A stretch of DNA of 64,000 nt from Halorarius litoreus (GCF_024362405.1 NZ_CP101454.1:434001-498000), one strand, 5' to 3'. Counted from the first letter of the stretch, positions 51,971-61,349 are shown. Made by a program: numbers and translations. The notes: generated by a model not told the origin, from the sequence alone.

Positions 51971-52621
51971 TTATTCCCGTTCCACGCCGACGACGTGCTC
52001 GACGAGCCGCGCGTATCCCCTGCGGAGCCGCTCGCTGACTGCCTGGTCGCTGACGCCGAGTTCCGCGGCCAGTTCGTTCGTCGTCACCCGTCGCGGCACC
52101 TCGAAGTACCCCCGCTCGTACGCCAGCTTCAGCGTGTCGTGCTGCTCGGGCGTCAGCCCGGCACCGTCGCGCTCGGCACCGTCGGACTCGTAGAGCCGCT
52201 GGAGCCGGAACTCGACGTCGTGCTCCTCCAGGAAGCCGTGGTAGCTGCTCACCGCATCGCGGCTCGGGAATCGAACTCGTGAGTGCCACCAGCCGTCCGC
52301 GAAGGACGCCTCGAGCCCCTCACCACCCAGCTTGACCCACGCAGGGTAGAGGACGAGGTCCGTCTCGTCCGTCAGCTGCATCGAGTAGAGCCGCTTGCCG
52401 TCGACCTCGCTGAGTACCGTGATGTCGGTCACCGTCGGGTCGTCCCGGGCGGCCGCCTCGAACCCATCGAGGTCGTCACTCCCGACCCACGTGAACAGCA
52501 CTGGACACTCCGGGTCGAGGGCGGTGACGCGCTCGACGTCCAGCCGGATGTCCCCGCTCGCGAGTGTCTGGGCGAGTACCAGCTCGTCGGACCGCATCGC
52601 GTACTCCAGGATGACACTCAT
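51971..52621 (-). CDS. HTH-10 (Bat-like) transcriptional regulator, copy A
   Basis: 216 residues. An N-terminal BAT-type sensor-like region (residues about 1-145) and a C-terminal HTH-10 ([20 protein letters not shown], then [20 protein letters not shown], about 160-205), as in bacterio-opsin activators. No PAS or GAF is present. The shared stretch [19 protein letters not shown] is identical in copy B. Ligand and targets are unknown. It lies between aspS and copy B, all on the minus strand. Confidence 0.88.
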   Translation of the reverse strand: MSVILEYAMRSDELVLAQTLASGDIRLDVERVTALDPECPVLFTWVGSDDLDGFEAAARDDPTVTDITVLSEVDGKRLYSMQLTDETDLVLYPAWVKLGGEGLEASFADGWWHSRVRFPSRDAVSSYHGFLEEHDVEFRLQRLYESDGAERDGAGLTPEQHDTLKLAYERGYFEVPRRVTTNELAAELGVSDQAVSERLRRGYARLVEHVVGVERE

Positions 52622-52688
52622 CTACTGGGGGAAGGCAAGCCGCAACCATAAATCCGTCATCCGTCGGATGGCGCGACGACCCACGGAC

Positions 52689-53333
52689 TCACTCGAGCTG
52701 GACGGTCGCCTCGACGAGCCGAGCGTATCCCCGGCGAAGCCGCTCGCTGACCGCCTGGTCGGAGAGGCCGAGCTCCGCGGCGAGCTCGCTCGTCGTCACC
52801 CGTCGTGGCACCTCGAAGTACCCCCGCTCGTACGCCAGCTTCAGCGTCTCGCGCTGCTCCAGAGTGAGCGTCGCCGCGTCCGCCGCCGTCCGCTCGCCGT
52901 TGTAGAGGTGTTTGAGCCGGAACTCGACGTCGTTGCGCGAGAGGAAGTCCCGGTAGGCCGCGAACGCCTGTCGGTCGGGGAACCGCGCCCGGGCGTGCCA
53001 CCACCCGTCGACGTAGTACGCCTGGAGCCGCTCGGCACCGAGACTGACCCACTCCGGGTAGAGCACGATCTCCGTCGCGTCGGTGACGCGCATCGAGTAG
53101 AGCCGCTTGCCGTCGACCTCGCTGAGTACCGTGATGTCGGTCACCGTGGGGTCGTCGTGCGCGGCCGCGTCGAACGCGTCGAGGTCATCGCCTTCGACCC
53201 AGAGGAACAGCGACGGACGCTCTGGGTCCGTCGCCACCGTTCGCTCCAGTTCGAGCCGAACGCCGGTCCGCGACAGCGCCTCGTGTAACACGAGGCCGTC
53301 GGAGCGAACCGCGTAGCCGGCGATGATACTCAT
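52689..53333 (-). CDS. HTH-10 (Bat-like) transcriptional regulator, copy B
   Basis: 214 residues, a tandem paralogue of the neighbouring gene: starts MSIIAGYAVRSDGLVLHEAL, shares [19 protein letters not shown] and ends in the same HTH-10 ([20 protein letters not shown], then [19 protein letters not shown]). The middle part has diverged (for example VEGDDLDAFDAAAHDDP vs [17 protein letters not shown]). A 58-bp stretch is identical at the DNA level in both. Spacing 67 bp; each may have its own promoter (copy B is preceded by CGTATAAATG at about 53358-53367). Confidence 0.88.
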   Translation of the reverse strand: MSIIAGYAVRSDGLVLHEALSRTGVRLELERTVATDPERPSLFLWVEGDDLDAFDAAAHDDPTVTDITVLSEVDGKRLYSMRVTDATEIVLYPEWVSLGAERLQAYYVDGWWHARARFPDRQAFAAYRDFLSRNDVEFRLKHLYNGERTAADAATLTLEQRETLKLAYERGYFEVPRRVTTSELAAELGLSDQAVSERLRRGYARLVEATVQLE

Positions 53334-53419
53334 CTGTCATATCCCAGTCCGCGTAGCGTATAAATGTCTGCCGGAATAACTGTTCTCGTCGACACTCAGT
53401 CTCCCGGGTGCCAGGTGAT

Positions 53420-54169
53420 TCAGGCTTCCTGTTGCTCGCGCATCGCGTCGCGCGCGCCCTCGACGGTCTCGCGGACGGCGTCGACCCCCTCGTCGTGGAC
53501 GAGGTCACCGACGATGACGGTGTCGGCGTACTGACCCATCTGGTAGGCGGCGTCGTAGTCGCCGACGCCACCACCGTAGAACAGGCTGGCCTCGTCGAGT
53601 CGGTCGGCCGCCGCCGCGACGACCTCGGGGTCGCCGAGCGTGCCGGAGTACTCGACGTAGACGATCTTCTGGCCGAACATCCGCTCGGCGACTTCGGCGT
53701 AGGCGGCCACGTCCGCGGCGTCGAGGTTGCAGTCGGCCTGCGTGTACTCGGCGACCGAGGCGTCCGGGTTCATCACGATGTACGCCTCCGTGAACGTCCG
53801 GTCCCAGTCGATGTTCGCGTCGGTCTTCGCCCACGTCTTGTGCGCGCCGGTGATCCACGCCACGTCGCCCGCGTTGAACACGATGGGGACGAGATAGCCG
53901 TCGAGCCCCTCGGTGTGGACCACGGCCCCGGCGTGTGACGGCTCGATGTAGCAGGCGACGCCGTGGTCGGCACAGGCAGCCGCACAGGGCTTGACGACCT
54001 CGCGCATGTTCTTCTCGGTGATGTCGAGCGTGCCGCCGATCTCGATGGCGTCGGTGCCCGTCGCACAGACGTCGTCGAACGTCTCACCCTCGACAAGCGT
54101 CTTGTCGGGGTCGATCTTCACCATGTGGTCCCAGTCCGCCCACGGACGGGGAGACGACGAATCGGTCAT
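53420..54169 (-). CDS. Phosphoglycerol geranylgeranyltransferase (GGGP synthase)
   Basis: A 249-residue PcrB/GGGPS TIM barrel, the first committed step of archaeal ether lipids: it links sn-glycerol-1-phosphate to geranylgeranyl-PP. Phosphate and prenyl sites appear as [45 protein letters not shown] and [13 protein letters not shown], with [11 protein letters not shown] at the end. Length and motifs match the short haloarchaeal type. Divergent from the PabC-like gene, across a structured spacer. Confidence 0.94.
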   Translation of the reverse strand: MTDSSSPRPWADWDHMVKIDPDKTLVEGETFDDVCATGTDAIEIGGTLDITEKNMREVVKPCAAACADHGVACYIEPSHAGAVVHTEGLDGYLVPIVFNAGDVAWITGAHKTWAKTDANIDWDRTFTEAYIVMNPDASVAEYTQADCNLDAADVAAYAEVAERMFGQKIVYVEYSGTLGDPEVVAAAADRLDEASLFYGGGVGDYDAAYQMGQYADTVIVGDLVHDEGVDAVRETVEGARDAMREQQEA

Positions 54170-54203
54170 ACCCCCAAGACTCCCCCGCGCGGCCAAAACC
54201 GCT

Positions 54204-54349
54204 TCGGAAGCGTGCCCGAGCGAAGCCAGGGCACGGTATGGCGAGCGGGAGCGACGGCGAGGGCGAACGGAGTGAGTCCTCGACGGAGCGACACGCGAGC
54301 CGGGACCCACGAACGGGTCGGATCCGTTGCCCGCAGCCGGCGCTTCCGA
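54204..54349. repeat. Structured inverted-repeat spacer between GGGP synthase and the PabC-like gene
   Basis: The 219-bp divergent spacer 54170-54388 has outer arms TCGGAAGCG (54204-54212) and CGCTTCCGA (54341-54349), enclosing hairpins CGTGCCC/GGGCACG (54211-54217/54229-54235) and GACCC/GGGTC (54304-54308/54315-54319). It holds many GAGCGA-type repeats and no convincing gene. It resembles in kind, not in sequence, the element at 30013-30240. Confidence 0.6.
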
Positions 54350-54388
54350 GCGACAGAACGAAGCGCCACACCCCCGTAGCCGCCGCCG

Positions 54389-55261
54389 ATGCAGTACCAC
54401 GTCGACGGCGCGCTCGTGTCCCGCGAGGCGGCGACGGTCTCCGTCGAGGACCGCGGCTTCCGGTACGGCGACGCGGCGTTCGAGACCTGTCGCGCCTACG
54501 GCGGCGAGGTGTTCGCGTGGGACCGCCACGTCCGCCGGCTCCGAAACACCTGCGAGACGCTCGGGATGCCCGACGCCGTCCCCGACGACCTCGCCGTTCG
54601 CGTCGCGGAGACGCTCGACGCCAACGACCTCGACGACGCCTACGTCCGCGTCTCGGTCACACGGGGGGTCCAGCCCGGGAAGCTCACTCCGCAGAAGGAG
54701 GTCGACCCGACGGTCGTCGTGGTCGTGAAACCCCTCCCTCGTGGGGGCCTCGACGGCGAGCGCATCTGGGACGACCCCGCCGTCGTCCAGACGGTCAAGA
54801 CCCGCCGGGTTCCGTCGAGCGCGATCCCCGCCGACACGAAGACCCACAACTACCTCAACGGCATCCTCGCTCGGCTCGAACTCCGACGGGTCTCGAACGC
54901 GGGCTACCAGCCCGACGAGGCGCTCATGCGCGACCTCGACGGCACTCTCCAGGAGGGAACGACGAGCAACGTGTTCTTCGTCGACGACGGCGTGCTGAAG
55001 ACGCCCTCGCGCGGCGAACTCCTCCCGGGGATCACCCGCGAACTCGTCCTCGAACTCGCCGCCGACGAGTCGTTCCCGGTCGAGACCGGCACCTACGGCC
55101 TCGACGACGTTCGGGACGCCGACGAGGCGTTCCTGACGAACACGACGTGGGAGATTCGCCCCATCCAACAGGTCGACGGCCTCAAGGTCGGTGGGGGCCC
55201 CATCACCGCGCTCTGCCAGCGGCTCTACGACGAACGCGTCGAAGCGCACTGTTACGACTGA
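54389..55261 (+). CDS. pabC: Class IV aminotransferase, aminodeoxychorismate lyase-like (PabC)
   Basis: A 290-residue fold-type IV PLP enzyme. Features: [30 protein letters not shown] (in parts), the Schiff-base Lys in [17 protein letters not shown], Glu/Gly in [15 protein letters not shown], and [13 protein letters not shown]. These fit PabC (aminodeoxychorismate to p-aminobenzoate) or branched-chain transaminases; the sequence does not settle it. In many haloarchaea pabC sits by pabA and pabB, but here it lies 38 kb from that pair. Called PabC-like. Confidence 0.75.
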   Translation: MQYHVDGALVSREAATVSVEDRGFRYGDAAFETCRAYGGEVFAWDRHVRRLRNTCETLGMPDAVPDDLAVRVAETLDANDLDDAYVRVSVTRGVQPGKLTPQKEVDPTVVVVVKPLPRGGLDGERIWDDPAVVQTVKTRRVPSSAIPADTKTHNYLNGILARLELRRVSNAGYQPDEALMRDLDGTLQEGTTSNVFFVDDGVLKTPSRGELLPGITRELVLELAADESFPVETGTYGLDDVRDADEAFLTNTTWEIRPIQQVDGLKVGGGPITALCQRLYDERVEAHCYD

Positions 55262-55300
55262 CGGCGCTACCGTTACGGTTCCCGCGAGCGACTCGTGTCT

Positions 55301-56251
55301 ATGAACCTCGAAACACGGTACAACGAGGCGCTCGACGCGCTCGCGACCCACCACGACATCGACGTCGAGTCGCGGCTCCTCGACGTGGACGTGCCCCCGG
55401 TCGAGCGCGTCCACACGCTCGTCGCCGGCGACGGGCCCCCACTCCTCTTCCTGCATGGCGTCGGCGTCGCCGCGACTTCGTGGCTGCCCCTGATGGCGGC
55501 CCTCGCCGACGACTACACCTGCTACGCCCTGGACCGTCCCGGTCGTGGGCGCTCTTCGTCGCTCGACCACACCGCGGTCGACTTCCGGTCGGTGAACGCC
55601 GACGTCCTGACCGACGTGATGGACGAACTCGGCGTCGACTCGTGTCCGGTCGTCGGCAACTCCTTCGGCGGGTTGCAGGCACTCCTACTCGCGCTCGACC
55701 GCCCCGACCGCGTCGAGTCGCTCGCGCTGCTGGGTGCGCCGGCTGGCCTCTCGGGTGACTTCCCGCTCGCCACCCGCCTCGGGAGCCTGCGGTGGATTGG
55801 CCCGAAACTCGTCGCGCTCGCGGAACCCGACGATATCGAGGGAGCCCGCGAGCTGTGGGGGCGTGTAGCGGTCGTCGACGAGAACCACCTCTCCGAGCCG
55901 TTCCTGGCGGCGTATCTCGCGGAGTGTGCGATACCCGGGACGACCGAGAGCCTCGCGTCGGTGTTCCGCGACAGCCTCCGACTCCGTGGCGCACGCCCCG
56001 AGTACCTGATTCGCGAGGAGGTCACAGGCGTCGACCACCAGACGCTGTTCGTCTGGGGGAGCGAGGACCAGTATTTCGCGCCCGAAGTCGGGCGGCCGGT
56101 CGCCGACGCGATGCCCGATACCCGGTTCGTCGAACTCGACGGCCTCGGGCACGCGCCGTGGCTCGAACCGGACACCCGCGCCGTCGAGGCGACCCGGGCG
56201 TTCCTCGACGGCGAACGCGACGACGAGCGCGACCGCGACCGGAAGCGTTGA
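55301..56251 (+). CDS. Alpha/beta hydrolase
   Basis: 316 residues with the alpha/beta-hydrolase core: [18 protein letters not shown] (oxyanion hole), [12 protein letters not shown], nucleophile Ser121 in [17 protein letters not shown], acid in [15 protein letters not shown] (Asp or Glu) and His in [15 protein letters not shown]. The N-terminal 40 residues are extra and may form a lid. The ATG at 55301 is chosen over the GTG at 55295. The substrate is not evident. It follows the PabC-like gene (39 bp) and precedes the Rieske gene. Confidence 0.88.
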   Translation: MNLETRYNEALDALATHHDIDVESRLLDVDVPPVERVHTLVAGDGPPLLFLHGVGVAATSWLPLMAALADDYTCYALDRPGRGRSSSLDHTAVDFRSVNADVLTDVMDELGVDSCPVVGNSFGGLQALLLALDRPDRVESLALLGAPAGLSGDFPLATRLGSLRWIGPKLVALAEPDDIEGARELWGRVAVVDENHLSEPFLAAYLAECAIPGTTESLASVFRDSLRLRGARPEYLIREEVTGVDHQTLFVWGSEDQYFAPEVGRPVADAMPDTRFVELDGLGHAPWLEPDTRAVEATRAFLDGERDDERDRDRKR

Positions 56252-56276
56252 ACCGGTCGCGTTCTACCTCCCGACA

Positions 56277-56711
56277 ATGACCGCCGGCGACGACCCGCGG
56301 CTCGCCGACCTCGACGAGGTGCCCGAGGACTCGACGCTCCTGCTTACCCTCGACGACGACGGGAGCGAGACCGAGGCACTGCTCATCCGCCTGAACGGCG
56401 AGGTGGCGTGCTGGAAGAACTACTGTCAACACTGGACCGACGTGCGCCTCGACAAGGGTGATGGCGCCCGGGTGAAGGGTGGCGAGATCTGGTGTGGGAA
56501 ACACGCGGCCACGTTCGACCCGAACTCCGGGGAGTGCACGTTCGGCCCGTGTGAGGGCGCGTATCTCGACGAGGTCGAGGTGACCGTCGAGGACGGTGGC
56601 GTCTACCTGACGGACGACGATTACGGGTTCGTGCGGCGCGGCCCCGCGGAGACTGACGACGACGATGCGCTCGGCTCTGGTGGGGGACGCATCGACTTCA
56701 CCGGCTCCTGA
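56277..56711 (+). CDS. Rieske [2Fe-2S] ferredoxin-type protein
   Basis: 144 residues with the Rieske ligands Cys50-x-His52 (NYCQHWTD) and Cys73-x-x-His76 (IWCGKHAATFDP), then CTFGPCEG and a strand VEVTVEDGGVYLTDD. The cluster passes single electrons; proteins of this size are partners of oxygenases or reductases. No such partner is adjacent. No membrane anchor, so it is soluble. The acidic/Gly tail (ETDDDDALGSGGGRIDF) is typical of halophiles. Same strand as the hydrolase gene, 25 bp apart. Confidence 0.9.
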   Translation: MTAGDDPRLADLDEVPEDSTLLLTLDDDGSETEALLIRLNGEVACWKNYCQHWTDVRLDKGDGARVKGGEIWCGKHAATFDPNSGECTFGPCEGAYLDEVEVTVEDGGVYLTDDDYGFVRRGPAETDDDDALGSGGGRIDFTGS

Positions 56712-56712
56712 C

Positions 56713-57006
56713 TCACTCGATCTTGAACACCGGCTCCTCGAGGGACTCGCTCTTGCACTCGGGACACCGGGACGGCCGATTCGCGGGGTCGTCGAACGCG
56801 GAGAACCCGCAGTCGTGACACTCCGGCGGCGCGACGAGCAGCCGCTCGTCCGCGTTGCCGTCGAGCGACTGCGCGATGTGTTTCACGTGTGCGAGCGCGC
56901 TCTCCGTCGTGATTTCGAACTCGGTTGCAAGACTGCCGGCCTGCATCGCTTCGCCGCGGAGGTGGTCGGCGATGCGCTGCCGCGTCGTGCGGTCAGCCCC
57001 CTGCAT
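56713..57006 (-). CDS. Transcriptional regulator with HTH and C-terminal zinc ribbon
   Basis: 97 residues: MQGADRTTRQRIADHLRGEA and QAGSLATEFEITTESALAHV form an N-terminal winged/HTH unit (residues 1-45); C62/C65 (PPECHDCGFSAF) and C80/C83 (SRCPECKSE) form a zinc ribbon. This HTH-ribbon fusion (COG3357-type) is conserved in haloarchaea. Target unknown. It is tail to tail with the Rieske gene (1 bp between) and divergent from prefoldin beta. Confidence 0.83.
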   Translation of the reverse strand: MQGADRTTRQRIADHLRGEAMQAGSLATEFEITTESALAHVKHIAQSLDGNADERLLVAPPECHDCGFSAFDDPANRPSRCPECKSESLEEPVFKIE

Positions 57007-57137
57007 GGCCGTCCGTAGGCGGCAGGCGTGCATATCTCTTCGGGCGTGGAAGCGGGAGCGGGCGTCGAGGTCGGGCGCGCCGCCCCTCGTGAGCGCGAAA
57101 GCGGGGGTTTTTCACCCCGGAAACCTTCGCTCCGCCC

Positions 57138-57533
57138 ATGCAGGGTAATCTGCCGCCGGAAGCGCAGGAGAAGATCGAGGAACTACAGGACCTCCAGGAG
57201 ACGGCCCAGCAGGTCGCCGCCCAGAAGCAGCAGGCCGAGACGTCGCTGTCCGACGCCCAGACCGCCCTCGAGGCGCTCGAGGACGTCGACGAGGACACGC
57301 AGATGTACCGCGAGGTCGGCGAGCTGCTCGTCGCGACCGACTACGACGAGGCCAGCGAGGCGCTCGAGGAGAAGGTCGACTCCCTCGAGATCCGCGTCCA
57401 GACGCTCGAGAAGCAGGAGGAGCGCGTCCAGGAACAGTTCGAGAGCCTCCAGCAGGAGCTCCAGCAGATGCTGCAGGGCGGCGCGGGCGGCGGTCCGATG
57501 GGCCCGGGCGGTCCGGGCGCCGGCGGCGCGTAA
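57138..57533 (+). CDS. pfdB: Prefoldin subunit beta
   Basis: A 131-residue chaperone subunit with two long coiled-coil helices (residues about 6-55 and 72-118; [20 protein letters not shown] and [20 protein letters not shown]) joined by the beta hairpin ([20 protein letters not shown]), and a Gly-rich tail. Archaeal prefoldin is alpha2-beta4 and hands unfolded proteins to the thermosome. A DUF3194 gene follows 1 bp after the stop. Confidence 0.95.
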   Translation: MQGNLPPEAQEKIEELQDLQETAQQVAAQKQQAETSLSDAQTALEALEDVDEDTQMYREVGELLVATDYDEASEALEEKVDSLEIRVQTLEKQEERVQEQFESLQQELQQMLQGGAGGGPMGPGGPGAGGA

Positions 57534-57534
57534 C

Positions 57535-57777
57535 GTGCCGACCGACGAGGCAGTCGTCCAGACTGCCGCGGAGGCGGCCGAAGGACTCGTCCTCGCCCGC
57601 TACAAGCAGAGCGAGATTCGCGACCTCGACGTGACGGTCACGTTCGAGGACGGCGTCCTCGACGTTGACGTCTACCTCAACGCCCCCGAGGGCGACGCCG
57701 ACGAACAGCAGGTCGCCGACGACGCCGCGCTCGCGGCACAGGCCGCGGTCGACGACCTGTTCGCCGACGAGGCCTGA
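57535..57777 (+). CDS. DUF3194 protein
   Basis: 80 residues from a GTG start one base after the prefoldin stop: VQTAAEAAEGLVLARYKQSE, IRDLDVTVTFEDGVLDVDVY, then LAAQAAVDDLFADEA. The helix-strand-strand-helix pattern and its place after prefoldin beta match the DUF3194 family, of unknown role. It may be translationally coupled with prefoldin. No catalytic residues are apparent. Confidence 0.83.
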   Translation: MPTDEAVVQTAAEAAEGLVLARYKQSEIRDLDVTVTFEDGVLDVDVYLNAPEGDADEQQVADDAALAAQAAVDDLFADEA

Positions 57778-57896
57778 ACGGCCCCCGTTCTTCACTCACT
57801 GACGACGGAGCCACGGCTGCAGCGCTGGCGAACAGGCAGTTCGTCCGCCGAACACGGAGCGGTGAGCCGCGCGGCTCGCGCCCCCCGTCTGTGAGC

Positions 57897-59759
57897 CTAC
57901 GTGACGAAGAACAGCAGCATCGACACCGCAGCGACCGCGGCGACGAACGCGGCGGCGAGGGCACCGCCCATCTGGACCATGGCGTTGGCGTGTGACGCCA
58001 GCGCCTCGGTGCGGTCGTTGCCGAACACCGTCACCTCGGCGCGCTCGGTCGCCATCCCCGCCTCGACGGGTTCGAGGTCGTCGGTGGCCGCGCCGACGAG
58101 GTCCTCGATGACCGCGAGCAGTTCGTCGTGGTCGATGGACTGGCCGACCTGGTTCGTCGCCTCGACGGTGTTGACGATGTGCGTGTCGGTCGTCATCACC
58201 TCCGCGAGGTCCGCGTGCTCGGCCTCGATTGCCCCTACAATCCGGTCACGGAGGCCGGGCTCCATGTTGTTCCCGTCGACGAGGACGTAGGCGGTGCGCT
58301 GGTCGTCGGCCTCGACGACCGCCACCCGGACCCCGAGCGGGCCGATGCCGTCGAGCGGCTCCCACCGGGTTCGGTCCCACGCGACCCCGAGTCGGAGCGG
58401 CTGTCGCGAGCCGTCCGCGAGTTGGCTGCCGGCCTCGCGGGCGGCCTCGATCATGTCGAACGACCGCTTCGAGCCGGGGACGACGTGGCCGAGGTCCTCT
58501 CCCGCCAGCCCGTTGTTGCAGTTGTGCGCGTCCGCGAGCATCACGTTCTCCAGCCCGCCCTGTCGGGCCTCTGCCTGTGCGGAGAGGCCGACGGCGTACT
58601 CCACGTCGTCGGCGAAGTTCGGCGAGTAGGTCGCGGTCATGAACGCGTCGTCGCCGAACGCCTGTCCGAGCAACTGGACCTCGCCGTGGCTGGTCCGCAG
58701 GCTCCGGGTGGCGTCGTCGTGGTACTCGATGGCGTCGTACGCGCGGTTGGCGGCGTCGATGATGGTGTCGACTTCGCGGGAGGTGACGAGGTTGAAGTCG
58801 TGGCCCGCCGTGGCGTGCGGCGGGAACGCGAGTCCCTCCGCGTCGGCCGCCACTCGCGGGGGGAGGTTCCCGCCGCCGATCTCACCCATCGGGCCCGGGT
58901 GAATCATCGGGAGGACGAACCGGGCCTTCTCGCCCGCATCGGTGCGGAACGAGAGGACGGTAACGGGAACGACGGCCTTCTCACCGATCTGCTCGAAGAA
59001 GTCCTCCAGTTCGCGGGTCCCCTCCGCGATGTGGCCGACGAACCCGCGGAGGAAGTCGAGCACCGAGATGCCCATCGACTGCTTCCACGGGCGGTCGATG
59101 ACGGCGACGAAGCCGTAGGCGGCGGCCGCGTAGAGTACACACATCACGGCCAGAAGCGGGAAGTCCACCGGGCCGACGACCTGTAGCTCCGGCGGGGCCT
59201 GCTCGGTTCGCGAGAGGTACGACTGGAGGATAGGGCCACCCACTTCGAGGAAGCGGGCGGTGCCGCTGTAGACGAACAGCAGCGCCGCCGCAGCGACCGT
59301 CTGGATGCTCGCGGCGACGCTGGCGCGGAGCGGCGACCGCGTCGAGACGGCCATCACGACGAGCAGGCGGAGCGCGAACACGGCTGCCAGCGCCGCGAAC
59401 AGCGCGTTGAAGACGAACCGCTGGCCGAACGTCGCCGAGAACATCGCGACGATGCCCGCGAGCACGAGCACGACGACGACGAGCAGTTCGCAGACGAGCG
59501 CGAGCAGCGACGCCCGGTTCGGGGTGAGCTGTCCGCCGAGCCGGCTGTCGACCCACGGCGTGACGGCGCTGGCGATGACCGTCGGGATGCCGATGAAGAA
59601 CACGCCCTGCCAGGCGTCTTCGAGGACGAACCGCGAGTCGAACGCGGCGACGCCAGCGAACGCCGCGATGAAAAGCGAGAACGTCACGCTGGCGTACCAG
59701 CTCGGCGCGGTGAAGATGTACCGCGAGAGGGAGGCGAGGTCACCTTGGGTCGCGGTCAT
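57897..59759 (-). CDS. DUF2070 family membrane protein
   Basis: 620 residues: six or so hydrophobic helices in the first 235 residues, a large soluble domain (about 240-595) and one C-terminal helix (ALAAAFVAAVAAVSMLLFFV). The soluble part has RFVLPMIHPGPMGEIGGGNL, PPHATAGHDFNLVTSREVD, MLADAHNCNNGLAGEDLGHV and TTDTHIVNTVEATNQVG, the hallmarks of archaeal DUF2070. Several His/Asp/Asn motifs (HPGPMG, DAHN, TDTH) look like a metal site, but no activity is known. Stand-alone gene. Confidence 0.88.
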   Translation of the reverse strand: MTATQGDLASLSRYIFTAPSWYASVTFSLFIAAFAGVAAFDSRFVLEDAWQGVFFIGIPTVIASAVTPWVDSRLGGQLTPNRASLLALVCELLVVVVLVLAGIVAMFSATFGQRFVFNALFAALAAVFALRLLVVMAVSTRSPLRASVAASIQTVAAAALLFVYSGTARFLEVGGPILQSYLSRTEQAPPELQVVGPVDFPLLAVMCVLYAAAAYGFVAVIDRPWKQSMGISVLDFLRGFVGHIAEGTRELEDFFEQIGEKAVVPVTVLSFRTDAGEKARFVLPMIHPGPMGEIGGGNLPPRVAADAEGLAFPPHATAGHDFNLVTSREVDTIIDAANRAYDAIEYHDDATRSLRTSHGEVQLLGQAFGDDAFMTATYSPNFADDVEYAVGLSAQAEARQGGLENVMLADAHNCNNGLAGEDLGHVVPGSKRSFDMIEAAREAGSQLADGSRQPLRLGVAWDRTRWEPLDGIGPLGVRVAVVEADDQRTAYVLVDGNNMEPGLRDRIVGAIEAEHADLAEVMTTDTHIVNTVEATNQVGQSIDHDELLAVIEDLVGAATDDLEPVEAGMATERAEVTVFGNDRTEALASHANAMVQMGGALAAAFVAAVAAVSMLLFFVT

Positions 59760-59790
59760 TGTCCCCAGTCTTCTCCGAAAACTGATAACG

Positions 59791-60339
59791 CTACCGGCAG
59801 CGGGCTAAGAAGTTCTCGAACACCTCGTCACCCTCCTCCGTATGGGCGACTTCGGGGTGCCACTGCACGCCGTAGAGGTCACGGTCGGTGTCGCTCATCG
59901 CCTCGATGCCGCAGACGTCGCTCGTGGCCGTCCGCACGAACCCCGGCGGGAGTTCGGTCACCTCGTCGGCGTGGCTGGCCCACGTTCTGGTTTCCGGATA
60001 CAGCGACCCGACGAGTGGGTCGTCGGGGTCCTCGATCTGGACCGTCACGTCGGCGTAGCCGCCGTAGTCGCCCGACGCGACCGCACCACCGAGTTCGCTC
60101 GCCATGATCTGGTGGCCGAGACAGATGCCGAGGACGGGCTTGCCGGTCTCGAGATACGCGGGCGACTCGCCGATGCGGTCGGCGCTCGGCCCACCCGAGA
60201 GCACGTAGCCGTCGGCCTCGGTCTCCTCGGGCGGCACGTCGTTCTCGACCAACTCCACGTCGACGCCCAGGTCCCGCAACGCCCGGTGTTCGAGGTGGGT
60301 GAACTGCCCGTGGTTGTCCACCACGACGATTCGGGTCAT
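59791..60339 (-). CDS. guaAA: GMP synthase subunit A (glutamine amidotransferase)
   Basis: A 182-residue class I glutaminase which, in archaea, is separate from the synthetase subunit B. It begins TRIVVVDNHGQFTHLEHRAL, has GGPSADRIGES, Cys73 in PVLGICLGHQIMASELGG and the His161/Glu163 pair in GVQWHPEVAHTEEG. The HN-G-Q-F-T-H start is diagnostic for the archaeal GuaAA group. It delivers NH3 for GMP formation. Subunit B is not in the window. Confidence 0.94.
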   Translation of the reverse strand: MTRIVVVDNHGQFTHLEHRALRDLGVDVELVENDVPPEETEADGYVLSGGPSADRIGESPAYLETGKPVLGICLGHQIMASELGGAVASGDYGGYADVTVQIEDPDDPLVGSLYPETRTWASHADEVTELPPGFVRTATSDVCGIEAMSDTDRDLYGVQWHPEVAHTEEGDEVFENFLARCR

Positions 60340-60427
60340 GGCTGTGGCTATCGCGTACGTGGATAAAAACCCCGTGAAACAGCGAGCAGGTCAGCACGCT
60401 CGTGCGCATCACGGACGTGCCGATGGC

Positions 60428-60829
60428 TCACACCCGCAGCCCAACCCGACGGTGGCGTTCGACGACGTAGATGCCGGCCGCGAGCGCACCGAGCGCCGGG
60501 ACGAACACGGCGTAGTAGGCGACCGAGGGGTCCCAGCCGCCGGTCGCCAGCACGTACCGGCGGTCGTAGTGGAGCGCGATGGGGCTGAACAGCCACGCGC
60601 CGACGACGGTGGCCCAGTACGCCCCGAAGAGGAGCTGGCCCCCCACGGGCAGTCGCACGCCCGAGAGGCCGACGAGCCCGACCGTGACGGGGACCGCGGT
60701 GGCGACGACCGCGAGCGGCACCCACCACCACGCCTCGTCGGGCGGCGTCAGGTGCGCGAACCGCTCCAGGTCGCGCTCGCCGTGGAGCCGGCCGGGGTCG
60801 AACCGCGTCTCGGGGGCGGGGCTACTCAT
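60428..60829 (-). CDS. Conserved small membrane protein
   Basis: 133 residues with an acidic head (PETRFDPGRLHGERDLERFA, then PPDEAWWWV), then three membrane helices (about 33-56, 63-85 and 105-124; VPLAVVATAVPVTVGLVGLS, AYWATVVGAWLFSPI, AVFVPALGALAAGIYVVE). Between the second and third is HYDRRYVLATGGWDPSVAYY. Unassigned. Its start overlaps the HNH-like gene by 8 bp, so the two are expressed together. Confidence 0.65.
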   Translation of the reverse strand: MSSPAPETRFDPGRLHGERDLERFAHLTPPDEAWWWVPLAVVATAVPVTVGLVGLSGVRLPVGGQLLFGAYWATVVGAWLFSPIALHYDRRYVLATGGWDPSVAYYAVFVPALGALAAGIYVVERHRRVGLRV

Positions 60830-61349
60830 CGTCGTAGCGCTCGGCGGCGGTCGAGAACGCCGTCTCGGCGAGTTCCTCGCTGCGTCGTCCCTCGGCTTCG
60901 GCGATGGCCTCGGGGTCGGGGCTGGCGTCCTCGTCGACCCGTGCCCACGACCCGTGGACCTTCGCGTGACACCACCGGCAGAGGTAGACCGTGACCTCGT
61001 GGCTGAGGTCCTTCCGGTCGTCGTCACGGTATTCGAGGTGGTGTTCTTCGAGGAGGGGGCGCTCGCCGTCGTGGGCGCGGCGGCGCTCTTCGAGCCCACA
61101 GCGAACGCACGCACGCTCCCGCTGGCGAGCCCGGAAGTGAGGGCAGTCGGCCCACGCCCACTCGCCGTCCGGGTCCGCCGCCGGACACCGGAGGTCGTCG
61201 GCACGCCGCTCGGCGGCGAACTCGGGGTCGTGCTGGGCGTGTTCGGCCGCGTAGCGGCACCGGCCGTCGTCGGTGACGTGGTCACACCGCTCGACGAACG
61301 CGTAGGGGTCGTCGACCCCGACGGAGGTCCCACGCGGCGTCTTCTCCAT
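60822..61349 (-). CDS. HNH-like zinc protein, haloarchaeal
   Basis: 175 residues. Cys pairs appear as CDHVTDDGRC and ADCPHFRARQRERACVRC; then LLEEHHLEYRDDDRKDLSHE and VYLCRWCHAKVHGSW, a pattern close to an HNH nuclease (E-H-H-L ... C-x-W-C-H-x-x-x-H-G). It may be a DNA nuclease or a DNA-binding zinc protein without activity. Start 61349 (MEKTPRGTSVGVDDPYAFVE) is set by composition. The membrane gene overlaps its end by 8 bp. Confidence 0.72.
   Translation of the reverse strand: MEKTPRGTSVGVDDPYAFVERCDHVTDDGRCRYAAEHAQHDPEFAAERRADDLRCPAADPDGEWAWADCPHFRARQRERACVRCGLEERRRAHDGERPLLEEHHLEYRDDDRKDLSHEVTVYLCRWCHAKVHGSWARVDEDASPDPEAIAEAEGRRSEELAETAFSTAAERYDDE

Noticed and set aside
53420..55570. Extension of the GGGP synthase frame far upstream to 55570
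   Set aside because: Residues before MTDSSSPRP are a shadow of the PabC-like gene; the domain starts at 54169.
57778..57896. Possible tRNA or small RNA in the spacer after DUF3194
   Set aside because: No cloverleaf, no GTTC-type T-loop in the right frame and no CCA-like end; only GC-rich spacer seen.
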